Shown here: in pieces, positions 8,351-15,918 of the stretch
Position numbering within the stretch: position 1 is the first letter of the stretch
Layout of the letters: the number at the start of each line of letters is the position of its first letter
Assembly (NCBI GenBank): GCA_963666965.1
Contig: OY762939.1
Location: forward strand, 434,001 to 498,000
Reading direction: 5' to 3'
DNA from: Proruminimicrobium sp963666965
GTDB taxonomy: Bacteria; Elusimicrobiota; Endomicrobiia; Endomicrobiales; Endomicrobiaceae
DNA: 64,000 nt
The notes under the pieces: model-generated
Database searches by the model: none
The model's input: only the letters and a program-made list of their open reading frames with translations
Told to the model about the DNA's origin: nothing
Program-made: the position numbers and the translations under genes

Positions 8351-9805
8351 TTACTCCAAAGTAATAATTTGTGTATCGTACAGCATCTGGCTTTCCAGCA
8401 ATATAAAAATTAAATCCATCGACAATTGATATTGGCCCAAAACCGCGTCGTCAAGGTCATCTTCGCTTCTTATCATATCCGAAGTTGTGCTTCTCCCTCT
8501 TTTTAACAGTTTCTGCTCTTCAATATTTCTTTCCTGCTGGATTTTATTTATTTCTTTTGCTATTTCGTATTTTTCAATCGTATTTTTCCAGTTTGCATTC
8601 AGCTGATTCCAGTCATTTTTTTCCGCCAGTTCGGCAGCTTCAGCCTGTTTTGAGGCTGCGTTTAGCTGGGCTTCAAATCCTTCGTTTACGGATTTCTGTA
8701 TTGAAAAATCAAGGGGCATTGAATAAGATAAACCAAGTGCCCATGACGGATAATTAAGCTTTGCCATTTCGGATGATGCTCCGGTAAAAGAAGAATCTGC
8801 TCCGTTAAAAGCAAACTTTCCGCTTACTTTTAAATCGGCGCCTATAGATTTGTTTTTTTCTTCGGCAGTATATTTTGTATTTTCAACGGTTGCAAGCGCC
8901 GCAAGAACGTCGGCTCTTTTGCCTCCGTTTCTTTTAAGTTCGGAAATTCCCTTAAAATATTTTTCCAGATTGTTTATTGATTCTATTTCATAATCGGACG
9001 TGTTTGATGAAATATTCATCATTTCATTGAAATTTCTTGAAGCCGTCATTACGTCAAATTGAGACTGTTTCAATGCAAGTTCTCTTCCTTTGTAAAGAGC
9101 TTTGGACTGCAGAACGTCATTTTTTTCCGCCAAATCTCTGTTGTATCTTGACTCGTTCCATTCAAGAATTTTTCTGCTTCTTTCAAAAGACTGTTTTCTG
9201 AAATCTGAAACGGTTCTGGCATACGAAAGAGCCCAGTAAACTTTCTTTGCGTTTAAGAGGAGCTGCTGTTTTTTATATGTCTGCAGATACAGCAAAGACT
9301 GGGATGCAGATTTCATTTTTGATATTGAAATTTTTGTAAGGTCTCCGTTAAAATTTTTCAGAAGAGACTGTTCAAGCGCCACATACGGAGCCATATCGGT
9401 AGTTTCGTACAGCGGCAGTATATATTTAACCGACGAATAATTCGTTCCGTATCCGGCTGAAAAAAGCGTTCCCGTTTCAAACTGTTTGTTTACGGAAACA
9501 TCAAAATTTAAAGCTTGTATTTTCTGATCGGCAAATTGTCCTGAAGCCGCATTGTAAGCTCTTGTTTTATCGTTTGCATAGGTAAGATTTGAGCCGAGAG
9601 TCGCAGAATATGCTCTGAAACTTTCTTTAAATTGTTTTGATATTGCTTCAATTTGAAAGTTTATTTCTTTCAACGAGCTGTTGTTTTCTTCAACTCTCTG
9701 TACGTAACTGTCTACAGTCAAAAATTCCGCGCTTGCGGCGTTTGTTAAAAAAAAGCATCCGCATGCAAATACAAAAAAAAGTATTTTTTTTGTTTGTTTT
9801 TTCAT
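8351..9805 (-). CDS. TolC-family outer membrane efflux protein
   Basis: Outer-membrane channel subunit of 484 residues expected to form the exit duct for the RND pump encoded just downstream. Seen: a Sec signal peptide (KKILFFVFACGCFFLTNAAS, then AE), two TolC-type repeats rich in long heptad helices (SLKEINFQIEAI; KQLLLNAKKVYWALSYA; about residues 290-330 ADVLAALATVENTKYTAEE), and alternating beta segments with aromatic residues. The start overlaps the tetR stop by 4 bp. The usual adaptor gene between TolC and RND genes is absent. Confidence 0.9.
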   Translation of the reverse strand: MKKQTKKILFFVFACGCFFLTNAASAEFLTVDSYVQRVEENNSSLKEINFQIEAISKQFKESFRAYSATLGSNLTYANDKTRAYNAASGQFADQKIQALNFDVSVNKQFETGTLFSAGYGTNYSSVKYILPLYETTDMAPYVALEQSLLKNFNGDLTKISISKMKSASQSLLYLQTYKKQQLLLNAKKVYWALSYARTVSDFRKQSFERSRKILEWNESRYNRDLAEKNDVLQSKALYKGRELALKQSQFDVMTASRNFNEMMNISSNTSDYEIESINNLEKYFKGISELKRNGGKRADVLAALATVENTKYTAEEKNKSIGADLKVSGKFAFNGADSSFTGASSEMAKLNYPSWALGLSYSMPLDFSIQKSVNEGFEAQLNAASKQAEAAELAEKNDWNQLNANWKNTIEKYEIAKEINKIQQERNIEEQKLLKRGRSTTSDMIRSEDDLDDAVLGQYQLSMDLIFILLESQMLYDTQIITLE

Positions 9806-10413
9806 TTTAGTCCCCTGAATATTAAATCTGCCAATTTATCAATATAAGTTTTTAAATCAGCATTCTTTTCCATAGTAATATTTCCGTCTGAGTCAATATC
9901 TGTTACTTTAAACAAATCGGTTGCAACTGCAAAATTCGGCACAGGCAGAATAAGAGGCAGTATGTGCTGTATCTTTAAATTTTGTGCTATATCTTTATCT
10001 TTTTTGCATTGTTCTATTATAGGTATAAGAAAGCGCACTTCTTCTTTTTTATGTTTTGTAAGCAGTTTGTCAAAAGATCTGTTTAGCATTTCTTTAAAAA
10101 ATACCGTGATGAGCTGTTTATTTGTAAGCGTCATCAAGGCTCTTTCATAAATAACGGCTCTCAGCTTGTCCTTGGCTCTTAAATGTTTTTCTGCGGCTTT
10201 TTTCTGGCGTTCCAGATGTTTGTTAAAAAGACTTTCAAACAAAAGCTCTATAAAATTTTCTTTCGTTTTGAAATAATAATGAAACATTCCCGGATTTACG
10301 CCGGCTTTTTTGCACAGATGCCTTACGCTGAATTTTTCGAAACCGACTTCAATAAGAAGTTTTTCACCGGTATTAAACAATAATAAATCTATGTTATGAG
10401 ATGGTCTGGTCAT
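9802..10413 (-). CDS. TetR-family transcriptional repressor of the efflux operon
   Basis: 203-residue repressor with an N-terminal helix-turn-helix (FSVRHLCKKAGVNPGMFHYY, about residues 27-46) and a variable ligand-binding C-terminus. ATG 10413 is chosen over an in-frame TTG at 10431 because the promoter -10 (10426-10421) lies between them, so the TTG cannot be on the transcript. There is no Shine-Dalgarno sequence and the predicted transcription start coincides with the ATG, so the message is probably leaderless. A perfect 22-bp palindrome overlaps the -10 and implies autoregulation of tetR-tolC-RND. Confidence 0.9.
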   Translation of the reverse strand: MTRPSHNIDLLLFNTGEKLLIEVGFEKFSVRHLCKKAGVNPGMFHYYFKTKENFIELLFESLFNKHLERQKKAAEKHLRAKDKLRAVIYERALMTLTNKQLITVFFKEMLNRSFDKLLTKHKKEEVRFLIPIIEQCKKDKDIAQNLKIQHILPLILPVPNFAVATDLFKVTDIDSDGNITMEKNADLKTYIDKLADLIFRGLK

Positions 10414-10418
10414 ACGTA

Positions 10419-10440
10419 TAATTATACACAAGTATAATTA
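10419..10440. promoter_or_regulatory. TetR operator palindrome
   Basis: Perfect inverted repeat TAATTATAC-ACAA-GTATAATTA (9+4+9). It covers the -10 and most of the spacer of the tetR promoter, the classic position for steric repression by a TetR dimer. Confidence 0.75.
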
Positions 10441-10449
10441 ACTTGTCAA
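10421..10449 (-). promoter_or_regulatory. Consensus promoter of the tetR-tolC-RND operon
   Basis: On the minus strand: perfect -35 TTGACA (10449-10444), 17-bp spacer, perfect -10 TATAAT (10426-10421). The start site 6-8 bases downstream falls on the tetR ATG at 10413. Confidence 0.85.
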
Positions 10450-10483
10450 CAGATTTTTTTATTTAAATTATTTTTTGGTATTT

Positions 10484-11209
10484 TTACTTTTTGTATCTGT
10501 TCTTCCAGCAGGAGAGTGTAAAATATACTGTAAAAAAAACTGCGGCGTACAAAATTACGCTCTGCCTGAAAAAACCGTTGAAAAAGAGAGGGTAAACCGG
10601 ATTAAAAACAATGCCTGTAAACAGAAAGAACCAAAAAAATAAATTCGATTTAAATTCCTTTCTGAGATAATATACAAAATAAAATGAAGTAACTGCAACA
10701 ATTGTTCCAAGAAGAACATAGAAAATATCGTTATGTTTTGCGCTGTGGGCATATATAAGCATTACGGCCGATACGATCAAAGGTAAAAATTGATAATAAT
10801 TATCTTTGAAATTCACTTTATTCACAAGTTCAAGCGAAAGCAAAAGAATAAAAAGAACAAACCATATAAAAAGAATTCTGGCAAATTTGCTTTCAGCTTC
10901 ATGTATAAAGTTATTTTCCCGGCTCAATAAAGAATGTTCCTGAAGCCATGAAACTTCATCCTGATAAGACTGGTCTTTTGAAATTTCAATCGAATTTTGT
11001 GTTATTTCGTCGGCGGGATTTTGGCCCATGCCGGAGACGAAAGAATAAAGAATCCGCTCTTCCTGAGCTATAGACTGGGATATATTATTGTTTATTTCAG
11101 TGTTCAGCGGGACTATAAATATATTCCAGAAAGAAATAACAAAAAGCAAAACAACCAAAAAAAGGAGGATGATCATGTAAAAATACTTATCTATAAATTT
11201 CATAATCAT
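10484..11209 (-). CDS. Inner-membrane protein of unknown function (about six TM segments)
   Basis: 241 residues. Seen: an N-terminal helix (about 11-32), a hydrophilic segment of about 70 residues probably outside the cytoplasm, then five hydrophobic segments. The piece FNPVYPLFF near residue 205 resembles small DUF6804-type membrane proteins, but that match is weak. ATG 11209 has a good ribosome-binding site (AAGGAG, 7 bases upstream). It follows the barrel gene by 23 bp, so the two are probably co-transcribed. No function is claimed. Confidence 0.7.
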   Translation of the reverse strand: MIMKFIDKYFYMIILLFLVVLLFVISFWNIFIVPLNTEINNNISQSIAQEERILYSFVSGMGQNPADEITQNSIEISKDQSYQDEVSWLQEHSLLSRENNFIHEAESKFARILFIWFVLFILLLSLELVNKVNFKDNYYQFLPLIVSAVMLIYAHSAKHNDIFYVLLGTIVAVTSFYFVYYLRKEFKSNLFFWFFLFTGIVFNPVYPLFFNGFFRQSVILYAAVFFTVYFTLSCWKNRYKK

Positions 11210-11232
11210 AATTTTTCTCCTTTACGCTTAAA

Positions 11233-12486
11233 TCAAAAACAAAAAGTCAGTTCGGTTTTAAAAAAAGATCCGCTTTTCAATTTTTCGTTATTATAAAAAT
11301 CCCCGGCTGTAAAATATTCGCCGTACAACAGAAATCTTACATTTTTATTAAACTGATGGCAAAATTCGCCCAAAGCAAGACTGCCTCTGTTTTTGCCTGT
11401 TCCGAATATACTTCCCGTTACCGTCTGGTTTGCGTAAAGTAAAGCATAAGTGGCGGCAACGTATGTTTTTTTTGAAATATGAAGTTTATACTGCGCCTGG
11501 TACATTTTTAAATTTGACCAGTATCCGACGTCTCCTGTTTCAGGCAGATAGATAAAACACATCAGATCGGACCATATAAACATTCCTCTTCCGTATAAAT
11601 TATTCCAGCCTTCGTCTGCGCTTGTAGCTTCATCGTCTCCGGATAAATAATACCCGCCGATGCTTACGATATCGTTAAAAAATACTTTTTCACGCTCGAT
11701 AAATCCGTATCCGCCGTAAGCCGTTCCGGTTTCATTTAAATTATCTCTCATCTGTCCGGCAAACTGTCCTTTAAAAGTCCAAGGGCCGTTTTTATATCGG
11801 ACATAGCTGCCTAAAGTATGTATATTTTCGTAATAAGCTATGTTTTCATTTTTGTATATGTAAAAAGGTTCTATGTAAAGTTTATTTGAAAGATTGCTTT
11901 TTACAAAAATCATCGCCGAACTTTCATCGCTGTTATTAAGTTTTGAGGAAGGATTATTTTGATTTAAAACAGGCAGATACTGTTCGTATTTTGTTCCCTG
12001 ATGAGCTACAATTTCTATTGTGGCCGGTTCGGTTTTTACGGTAAATTTTGCGGCGTTAAAATATATTGATCTGGATCCGTCGCCGGGTGTGCCTTCCCAT
12101 ACCAAAAATCCGTCTCCGTAATAAAGATTTTGTCTTCCGATACGTATGTCAAGAATGTTGCCGAAAAGATTTTTGGCGTCAAAATATAAATTTTCAAAAA
12201 TAAATTCGTTTATGCTGTAATCGGATGATTTGCCGGGCATATTGTATATGTAAGGCCTGTTTTCATTCATAAGTTTTACATAAGCGGAATAATTCGGGCT
12301 GAAATCGGTTTTTAAACCGACAGCTGTTTTTATTCTGAAAGTATTATAATTGAGATTTTTATAATTATTTTCAAAATCCTGAACCACATAACGCAGTCTC
12401 ATATAAAAATCCGGAGTTATTTCAACGGCTTTAACGGAAGCCGCATACGACAAAATACAAACCAAAGCCAATATAAAACGTTTCAT
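11233..12486 (-). CDS. Outer-membrane beta-barrel protein (alginate-export/porin-like)
   Basis: About 417 residues with a Sec signal peptide (MKRFILALVCILSYAASVKA) and then alternating amphipathic strands ending in a C-terminal phenylalanine (ELTFCF), typical of outer-membrane barrels. The segments FRIKTAVGLKTDFSPNYSAY and DIRIGRQNLYYGDGFLVWEG resemble the alginate_exp/porin superfamily; the substrate is unknown. ATG 12486 is preferred to a TTG 12 bases upstream because GGAGG sits directly before it. It has its own promoter (12567-12595) and a leader of about 75 bases with a long hairpin. Confidence 0.78.
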   Translation of the reverse strand: MKRFILALVCILSYAASVKAVEITPDFYMRLRYVVQDFENNYKNLNYNTFRIKTAVGLKTDFSPNYSAYVKLMNENRPYIYNMPGKSSDYSINEFIFENLYFDAKNLFGNILDIRIGRQNLYYGDGFLVWEGTPGDGSRSIYFNAAKFTVKTEPATIEIVAHQGTKYEQYLPVLNQNNPSSKLNNSDESSAMIFVKSNLSNKLYIEPFYIYKNENIAYYENIHTLGSYVRYKNGPWTFKGQFAGQMRDNLNETGTAYGGYGFIEREKVFFNDIVSIGGYYLSGDDEATSADEGWNNLYGRGMFIWSDLMCFIYLPETGDVGYWSNLKMYQAQYKLHISKKTYVAATYALLYANQTVTGSIFGTGKNRGSLALGEFCHQFNKNVRFLLYGEYFTAGDFYNNEKLKSGSFFKTELTFCF

Positions 12487-12511
12487 TTTCCTCCGCAAGG
12501 CAAAAAATAAT

Positions 12512-12554
12512 AACTAGTACAAGGCTGGCGGTTGAAAGCCATATCATACTAGTT
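12512..12554 (-). promoter_or_regulatory. Leader hairpin upstream of the barrel gene
   Basis: Inverted repeat AACTAGTA (12512-12519) / TACTAGTT (12547-12554) with an inner GGCT/AGCC stem. It lies between the predicted start site (near 12560) and the ribosome-binding site. On the minus strand it is followed by ATTATTTTTT, so it could be an attenuator. I do not recognise a known riboswitch. Confidence 0.5.
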
Positions 12555-12566
12555 TTTACAGGCACA

Positions 12567-12595
12567 AATATAACAATTCTGCGAGCCTGTGTCAA
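12567..12595 (-). promoter_or_regulatory. Promoter for the barrel gene operon
   Basis: Minus strand: -35 TTGACA (12595-12590), 17-bp spacer, -10 TATATT (12572-12567). A short inverted repeat, ACAGGC/GCCTGT (12558-12590), spans it and could be an operator. Confidence 0.7.
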
Positions 12596-12613
12596 TAAAG
12601 TATAAAATTTACG

Positions 12614-12656
12614 GCATAATTGTCAACCGTAAATAAAAATAAGTTGACAATTATGC
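12614..12656. terminator. 14-bp perfect inverted repeat at the clpB 3' end
   Basis: GCATAATTGTCAAC (12614-12627) / GTTGACAATTATGC (12643-12656), loop 15 bases, overlapping the clpB stop codon. On the minus strand it can terminate clpB transcripts, although the following bases (CGTAAATTTTATAC) are a poor T-run; the better T-run is on the plus strand. Confidence 0.55.
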
Positions 12657-15245
12657 TTTTTTGAAAACAAGTCCGTCAGATGTTTTTGAAACGTCTATTT
12701 TAACGGCAGTTCCTTCCGTAAATTCTCCGGATATGATTTTTGCCGAAAGAGGATTAAGTATGTAAGTCTGCAAAGCTCTTTTAAGAGGTCTTGCTCCGAA
12801 TGACGGTTCATAGCCCTGTTCCGATATGAAATCTTTAGCTTTGTCGGTTAAGGAAACAGTTATCTGTTTTTCCGAAAGCCTTTTTGCAATGGCGTTTAAC
12901 TGAATATCTATAATTTTTCTTAAATCTTCTTTTTCAAGCCGTCTGAATATTATTATTTCATCGATTCTGTTTAAAAACTCCGGTTTAAAATGAAGATGCA
13001 GCGCCTCGTCGGTTTTCTTTTTAATTTCAGCGTAATCCGAACTTTCCTGTATCCACTGGGAACCTATATTTGAAGTCATTATTACGACTGTATTTTTAAA
13101 ATCGACGGTTCTTCCCTGGCTGTCAGTCAGACGTCCGTCGTCAAGCATCTGAAGCATTATATTGAAAACTTCAGGATGCGCTTTTTCTATCTCGTCAAAT
13201 AAAACTACCGAGTAAGGACGTCTTCTTACGGCTTCGGTAAGCTGTCCGCCCTCTTCAAAACCGATATATCCCGGAGGAGCTCCGATAAGTTTTGAAACGG
13301 CGTGTTTCTCCATATATTCCGACATATCTATTCTTACAATATTTTTTTCATCGTCAAATAAAAGTTCTGCCAGAGCTTTTGCGAGTTCAGTTTTGCCTAC
13401 GCCGGTCGGGCCCAGAAATATAAAAGAACCCATAGGTTTATTCGGGTCTGAAATACCTGAACGAGATCTTCTTACGGCGTTTGATATCGCCGTTACGGCG
13501 TCATCCTGCCCGATGACTCTTTTATGAAGTCTGTCTTCCATTTCAAGAAGTTTTTTCATTTCGCCTTCAAGCATTCTTGAAACAGGGATTCCCGTCCATT
13601 TGCTTACGACAGCCGCTATATCATCCTCGTCAACTTCTTCTTTGAGCATCTTCTTTTCTTTTTGAAGAGAATGCAGTTTTTTATTTTCTTTATCGAGTTC
13701 TGTCTGAACGGAAGGTATTTTTCCGTAACGTATTTCGGCAACGGCGTTTAATTCTCCGTTTCGTTCGGCTTTTTGTTCGTCAATCTTAAGTTGTTCCACG
13801 GTTTCTTTTAATTTTCTTATTTTTGATATTGCGTCTTTTTCTTTTTGCCAGTGAACTTTCATGGCGCTTGAAGAATTTTTCAATTTTTCAATTTCAGACT
13901 CAATGTTTGCAAGACGCTCCTTTGCCGAATGGTCCGTGTCTTTTTTTACGGCCTGTTTTTCAATTTCAAGCTGTGTTATTTTACGTTCAACGGTATCAAG
14001 TTCAGCCGGCATTGAATCGATTTCAATTCTTAATTTACTTGCCGCTTCGTCAACAAGATCTATTGCTTTGTCAGGAAGAAATCTGTCGGTGATATATCTT
14101 GAGCTTAAAGCTGCGGCCGCCACAAGAGCCGAATCTTTGATTTTTACTCCGTGATGGACTTCATATTTTTCCTTTAAGCCTCTTAATATTGCAATAGTAT
14201 CCTCTGCGGAAGGCTCTCCTGTGTAAACCGTCTGGAATCTTCTTTCAAGAGCTTTATCTTTTTCTATATATTTTCTGTATTCGTCAAGAGTAGTCGCTCC
14301 TATAAGTTTCAGCTCTCCTCTTGCAAGAAGAGGTTTCAACATATTTCCGGCGTCCATTGCTCCTTCGGTCGCTCCGGCTCCGACTATTGTATGAAGTTCA
14401 TCTATAAAAAGTATTATTTTGCCCTGGGCAGACAGAATTTCTTTTAAAACGGCTTTAAGCCTGTCCTCAAATTCTCCTCTGTATTTTGCTCCGGCTATCA
14501 AAGCTCCCAGATCCAAAGCTATTACTTTTTTATCTTTAAGAGATTCAGGCACGTCTTTTGAAACTATCCTCTGCGCCAAACCTTCGACTATAGCTGTTTT
14601 TCCGACGCCCGGTTCGCCGATTAAAACGGGATTATTTTTAGTTCTTCTTGAAAGAACCTGAATACTTCTTCGTATTTCCTCGTCTCTTCCGATTACCGGA
14701 TCAAGTTTGCCTTTTTTTGCCAGATCGGTCAAATCTTTGCCGTATTTTTCAAGAGCCTGATATTTGTCTTCCGGATTTTGGTCGGTTACTCTGTTATTGC
14801 CGCGTATTTCAACAAGAGCTTTTAAAACATTGTCCTGCGTTATAGAGTATTTTTTTAATATTTTGCAGGCTTCAGTATTTGGGAAACTTACGACGGCAAG
14901 CAAAAGGTGTTCCGTTGAAACATATTCGTCTTTTAAATTTTTTGCAGTTTTTTCGGCCACTGAAAATATTTTTTCCAAATCCTGCGATATATAGCTTCTT
15001 GCTCCGGAAACTTTTGGTTTTGATTCGATTGAGTTTAGCAAATCTTTTTCTATGAGCTGCTGGATATTTTGTTCCGATGCGGACAATTTTGATATTATCG
15101 AACTGACTACGCCCTGTTCCTGCTTTAAAAGACTGTAAAGAAGATGTTCAGGCGTAATTTCCTGGTTGCCGTGTAAAGAGGCAAGCTCCTGAATATCTGC
15201 AAGAATTTCCTGTGATTTTATAGTGAATTTGTTTATATTCATCAT
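12651..15245 (-). CDS. clpB: Disaggregase ClpB (Hsp104 family AAA+ chaperone)
   Basis: Cytoplasmic hexameric ATPase that pulls polypeptides out of aggregates with DnaK. Seen: Clp-N repeats (about 1-145), first AAA module with GEPGVGKTA (Walker A, about residue 210), the coiled-coil middle domain (about 400-525), second AAA module with GPTGVGKTE (about 610) and SEYMEKHAVSKLIGAPPGY. Length (864) is normal. ATG 15245 or 15242 follows AGGAGG; an upstream in-frame start at 15269 lies inside the CIRCE operator and is rejected. The gene stands alone, with a CIRCE element between promoter and start, so heat-shock repression by HrcA is expected. Confidence 0.97.
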   Translation of the reverse strand: MMNINKFTIKSQEILADIQELASLHGNQEITPEHLLYSLLKQEQGVVSSIISKLSASEQNIQQLIEKDLLNSIESKPKVSGARSYISQDLEKIFSVAEKTAKNLKDEYVSTEHLLLAVVSFPNTEACKILKKYSITQDNVLKALVEIRGNNRVTDQNPEDKYQALEKYGKDLTDLAKKGKLDPVIGRDEEIRRSIQVLSRRTKNNPVLIGEPGVGKTAIVEGLAQRIVSKDVPESLKDKKVIALDLGALIAGAKYRGEFEDRLKAVLKEILSAQGKIILFIDELHTIVGAGATEGAMDAGNMLKPLLARGELKLIGATTLDEYRKYIEKDKALERRFQTVYTGEPSAEDTIAILRGLKEKYEVHHGVKIKDSALVAAAALSSRYITDRFLPDKAIDLVDEAASKLRIEIDSMPAELDTVERKITQLEIEKQAVKKDTDHSAKERLANIESEIEKLKNSSSAMKVHWQKEKDAISKIRKLKETVEQLKIDEQKAERNGELNAVAEIRYGKIPSVQTELDKENKKLHSLQKEKKMLKEEVDEDDIAAVVSKWTGIPVSRMLEGEMKKLLEMEDRLHKRVIGQDDAVTAISNAVRRSRSGISDPNKPMGSFIFLGPTGVGKTELAKALAELLFDDEKNIVRIDMSEYMEKHAVSKLIGAPPGYIGFEEGGQLTEAVRRRPYSVVLFDEIEKAHPEVFNIMLQMLDDGRLTDSQGRTVDFKNTVVIMTSNIGSQWIQESSDYAEIKKKTDEALHLHFKPEFLNRIDEIIIFRRLEKEDLRKIIDIQLNAIAKRLSEKQITVSLTDKAKDFISEQGYEPSFGARPLKRALQTYILNPLSAKIISGEFTEGTAVKIDVSKTSDGLVFKKA

Positions 15246-15258
15246 ATTCCTCCTATAA

Positions 15259-15285
15259 TTAGCACTCAAATTATTTGAGTGCTAG
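15259..15285. promoter_or_regulatory. CIRCE operator (HrcA binding site)
   Basis: TTAGCACTC-N9-GAGTGCTAG, matching the CIRCE consensus except the last base. It lies between the clpB -10 and the ribosome-binding site, the standard place for HrcA repression. Confidence 0.93.
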
Positions 15286-15312
15286 TATATCATAAGGAAT
15301 CAAATTTGTCAA
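15284..15312 (-). promoter_or_regulatory. clpB promoter
   Basis: Minus strand: -35 TTGACA (15312-15307), 17-bp spacer, -10 TATACT (15289-15284). It is a housekeeping-type promoter, consistent with HrcA/CIRCE control rather than an alternative heat-shock sigma factor. Confidence 0.8.
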
Positions 15313-15330
15313 TTGCCTTTTATAAAAGTC

Positions 15331-15359
15331 TTGATTTTTGCAGTTTTGTAATATATAAT
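15331..15359 (+). promoter_or_regulatory. Promoter for the 32-aa peptide gene
   Basis: -35 TTGATT (15331-15336), 17-bp spacer, perfect -10 TATAAT (15354-15359). It is divergent from the clpB promoter. Confidence 0.75.
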
Positions 15360-15403
15360 AATGGCAGTAGTGTAATGTTTAAGCGTTTCGGAGAGGACAT
15401 AAA

Positions 15404-15502
15404 ATGAAAAAAGATAAGAAAAAAGTTTGGACTAAACCTAAACTTACCAAGATTAAAGTTGAAATAGATTCTGTTATTTCAGCCAGCGACATGTATTATT
15501 AA
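15404..15502 (+). CDS. 32-residue peptide with RiPP-leader-like motif
   Basis: Small gene: ATG 15404 after GAGAGG, stop TAA at 15500. The product begins MKKDKKKVWTKPKLTK, continues IKVEIDSVISASDMYY and ends there. Its own promoter and a following stem-loop argue that it is real. The W-x-x-P-x-L motif after a lysine-rich start resembles leader segments that RRE/PqqD-type domains bind in ribosomally made, modified peptides, and the tail SASDMYY would be the core. No radical SAM, PqqD, cyclase or protease gene is in the window, so this role is only a suggestion. It could also be a regulatory or leader peptide for acpS. Confidence 0.6.
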   Translation: MKKDKKKVWTKPKLTKIKVEIDSVISASDMYY

Positions 15503-15533
15503 TTATGAAATTTCGTTAAAAAAATATTAAAAT

Positions 15534-15568
15534 GTATCCACCGGTTAACGGTGGATACGTTTATTTTA
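15534..15568 (+). terminator. Stem-loop terminator after the 32-aa peptide gene
   Basis: Perfect 10-bp stem GTATCCACCG (15534-15543) / CGGTGGATAC (15549-15558), loop GTTAA, followed by GTTTATTTTA. The T-run is interrupted, so some read-through into acpS, 20 bases on, is likely. Confidence 0.7.
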
Positions 15569-15578
15569 CGGGTAAAAT

Positions 15579-15917
15579 ATGAAAATAGGCATAGATATCG
15601 AAGAAGTATCAAGGTTTTCTAAACTTGTAAAAAACAAATCTTTTCTGAAAAGAGTTTTTTCACGCGAAGAAATAGAATACTGTCTTTCTAAAAAACATTC
15701 CGCAGCCCAGCATTTTGCAGTTCGTTTTGCCGCAAAAGAAGCCGTCTGGAAAGCCGTAAATCATTTGAAAAACATAGTCATTACCGATATATTTATTAAA
15801 AATGAAAACACGGGAAAACCGCAGGTTTTCATAAAAAATAAAAAGGCCGGATTTATAGACGTTTCATTGTCTCACACGGCAAAAATTGTTGTTGCCGTTG
15901 CAGTTTCTTCAAAATAA
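15579..15917 (+). CDS. acpS: Holo-[acyl-carrier-protein] synthase
   Basis: Transfers 4'-phosphopantetheine from CoA to apo-ACP, enabling fatty-acid synthesis. Seen: MKIGIDIEEVSRF (Mg2+-binding Asp) and RFAAKEAVWKA, the two family signatures, and SLSHT near the end; 112 residues is normal for AcpS. It starts at ATG 15579 just after the hairpin of the peptide gene and is followed one base later by nnrD, a neighbour pairing common in bacteria. Confidence 0.95.
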   Translation: MKIGIDIEEVSRFSKLVKNKSFLKRVFSREEIEYCLSKKHSAAQHFAVRFAAKEAVWKAVNHLKNIVITDIFIKNENTGKPQVFIKNKKAGFIDVSLSHTAKIVVAVAVSSK

Positions 15918-15918
15918 A

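Noticed and set aside
10414..10431. TTG start adding six residues to the TetR protein
   Set aside because: The -10 hexamer lies between this TTG and the ATG at 10413, so the TTG would not be transcribed.
12614..12656. Strong plus-strand terminator
   Set aside because: Its better T-run faces the plus strand, but no plus-strand gene ends here; kept only as a probable clpB 3' hairpin.
15246..15269. Longer N-terminus for ClpB
   Set aside because: It would place the start inside the CIRCE operator and upstream of the AGGAGG ribosome-binding site.
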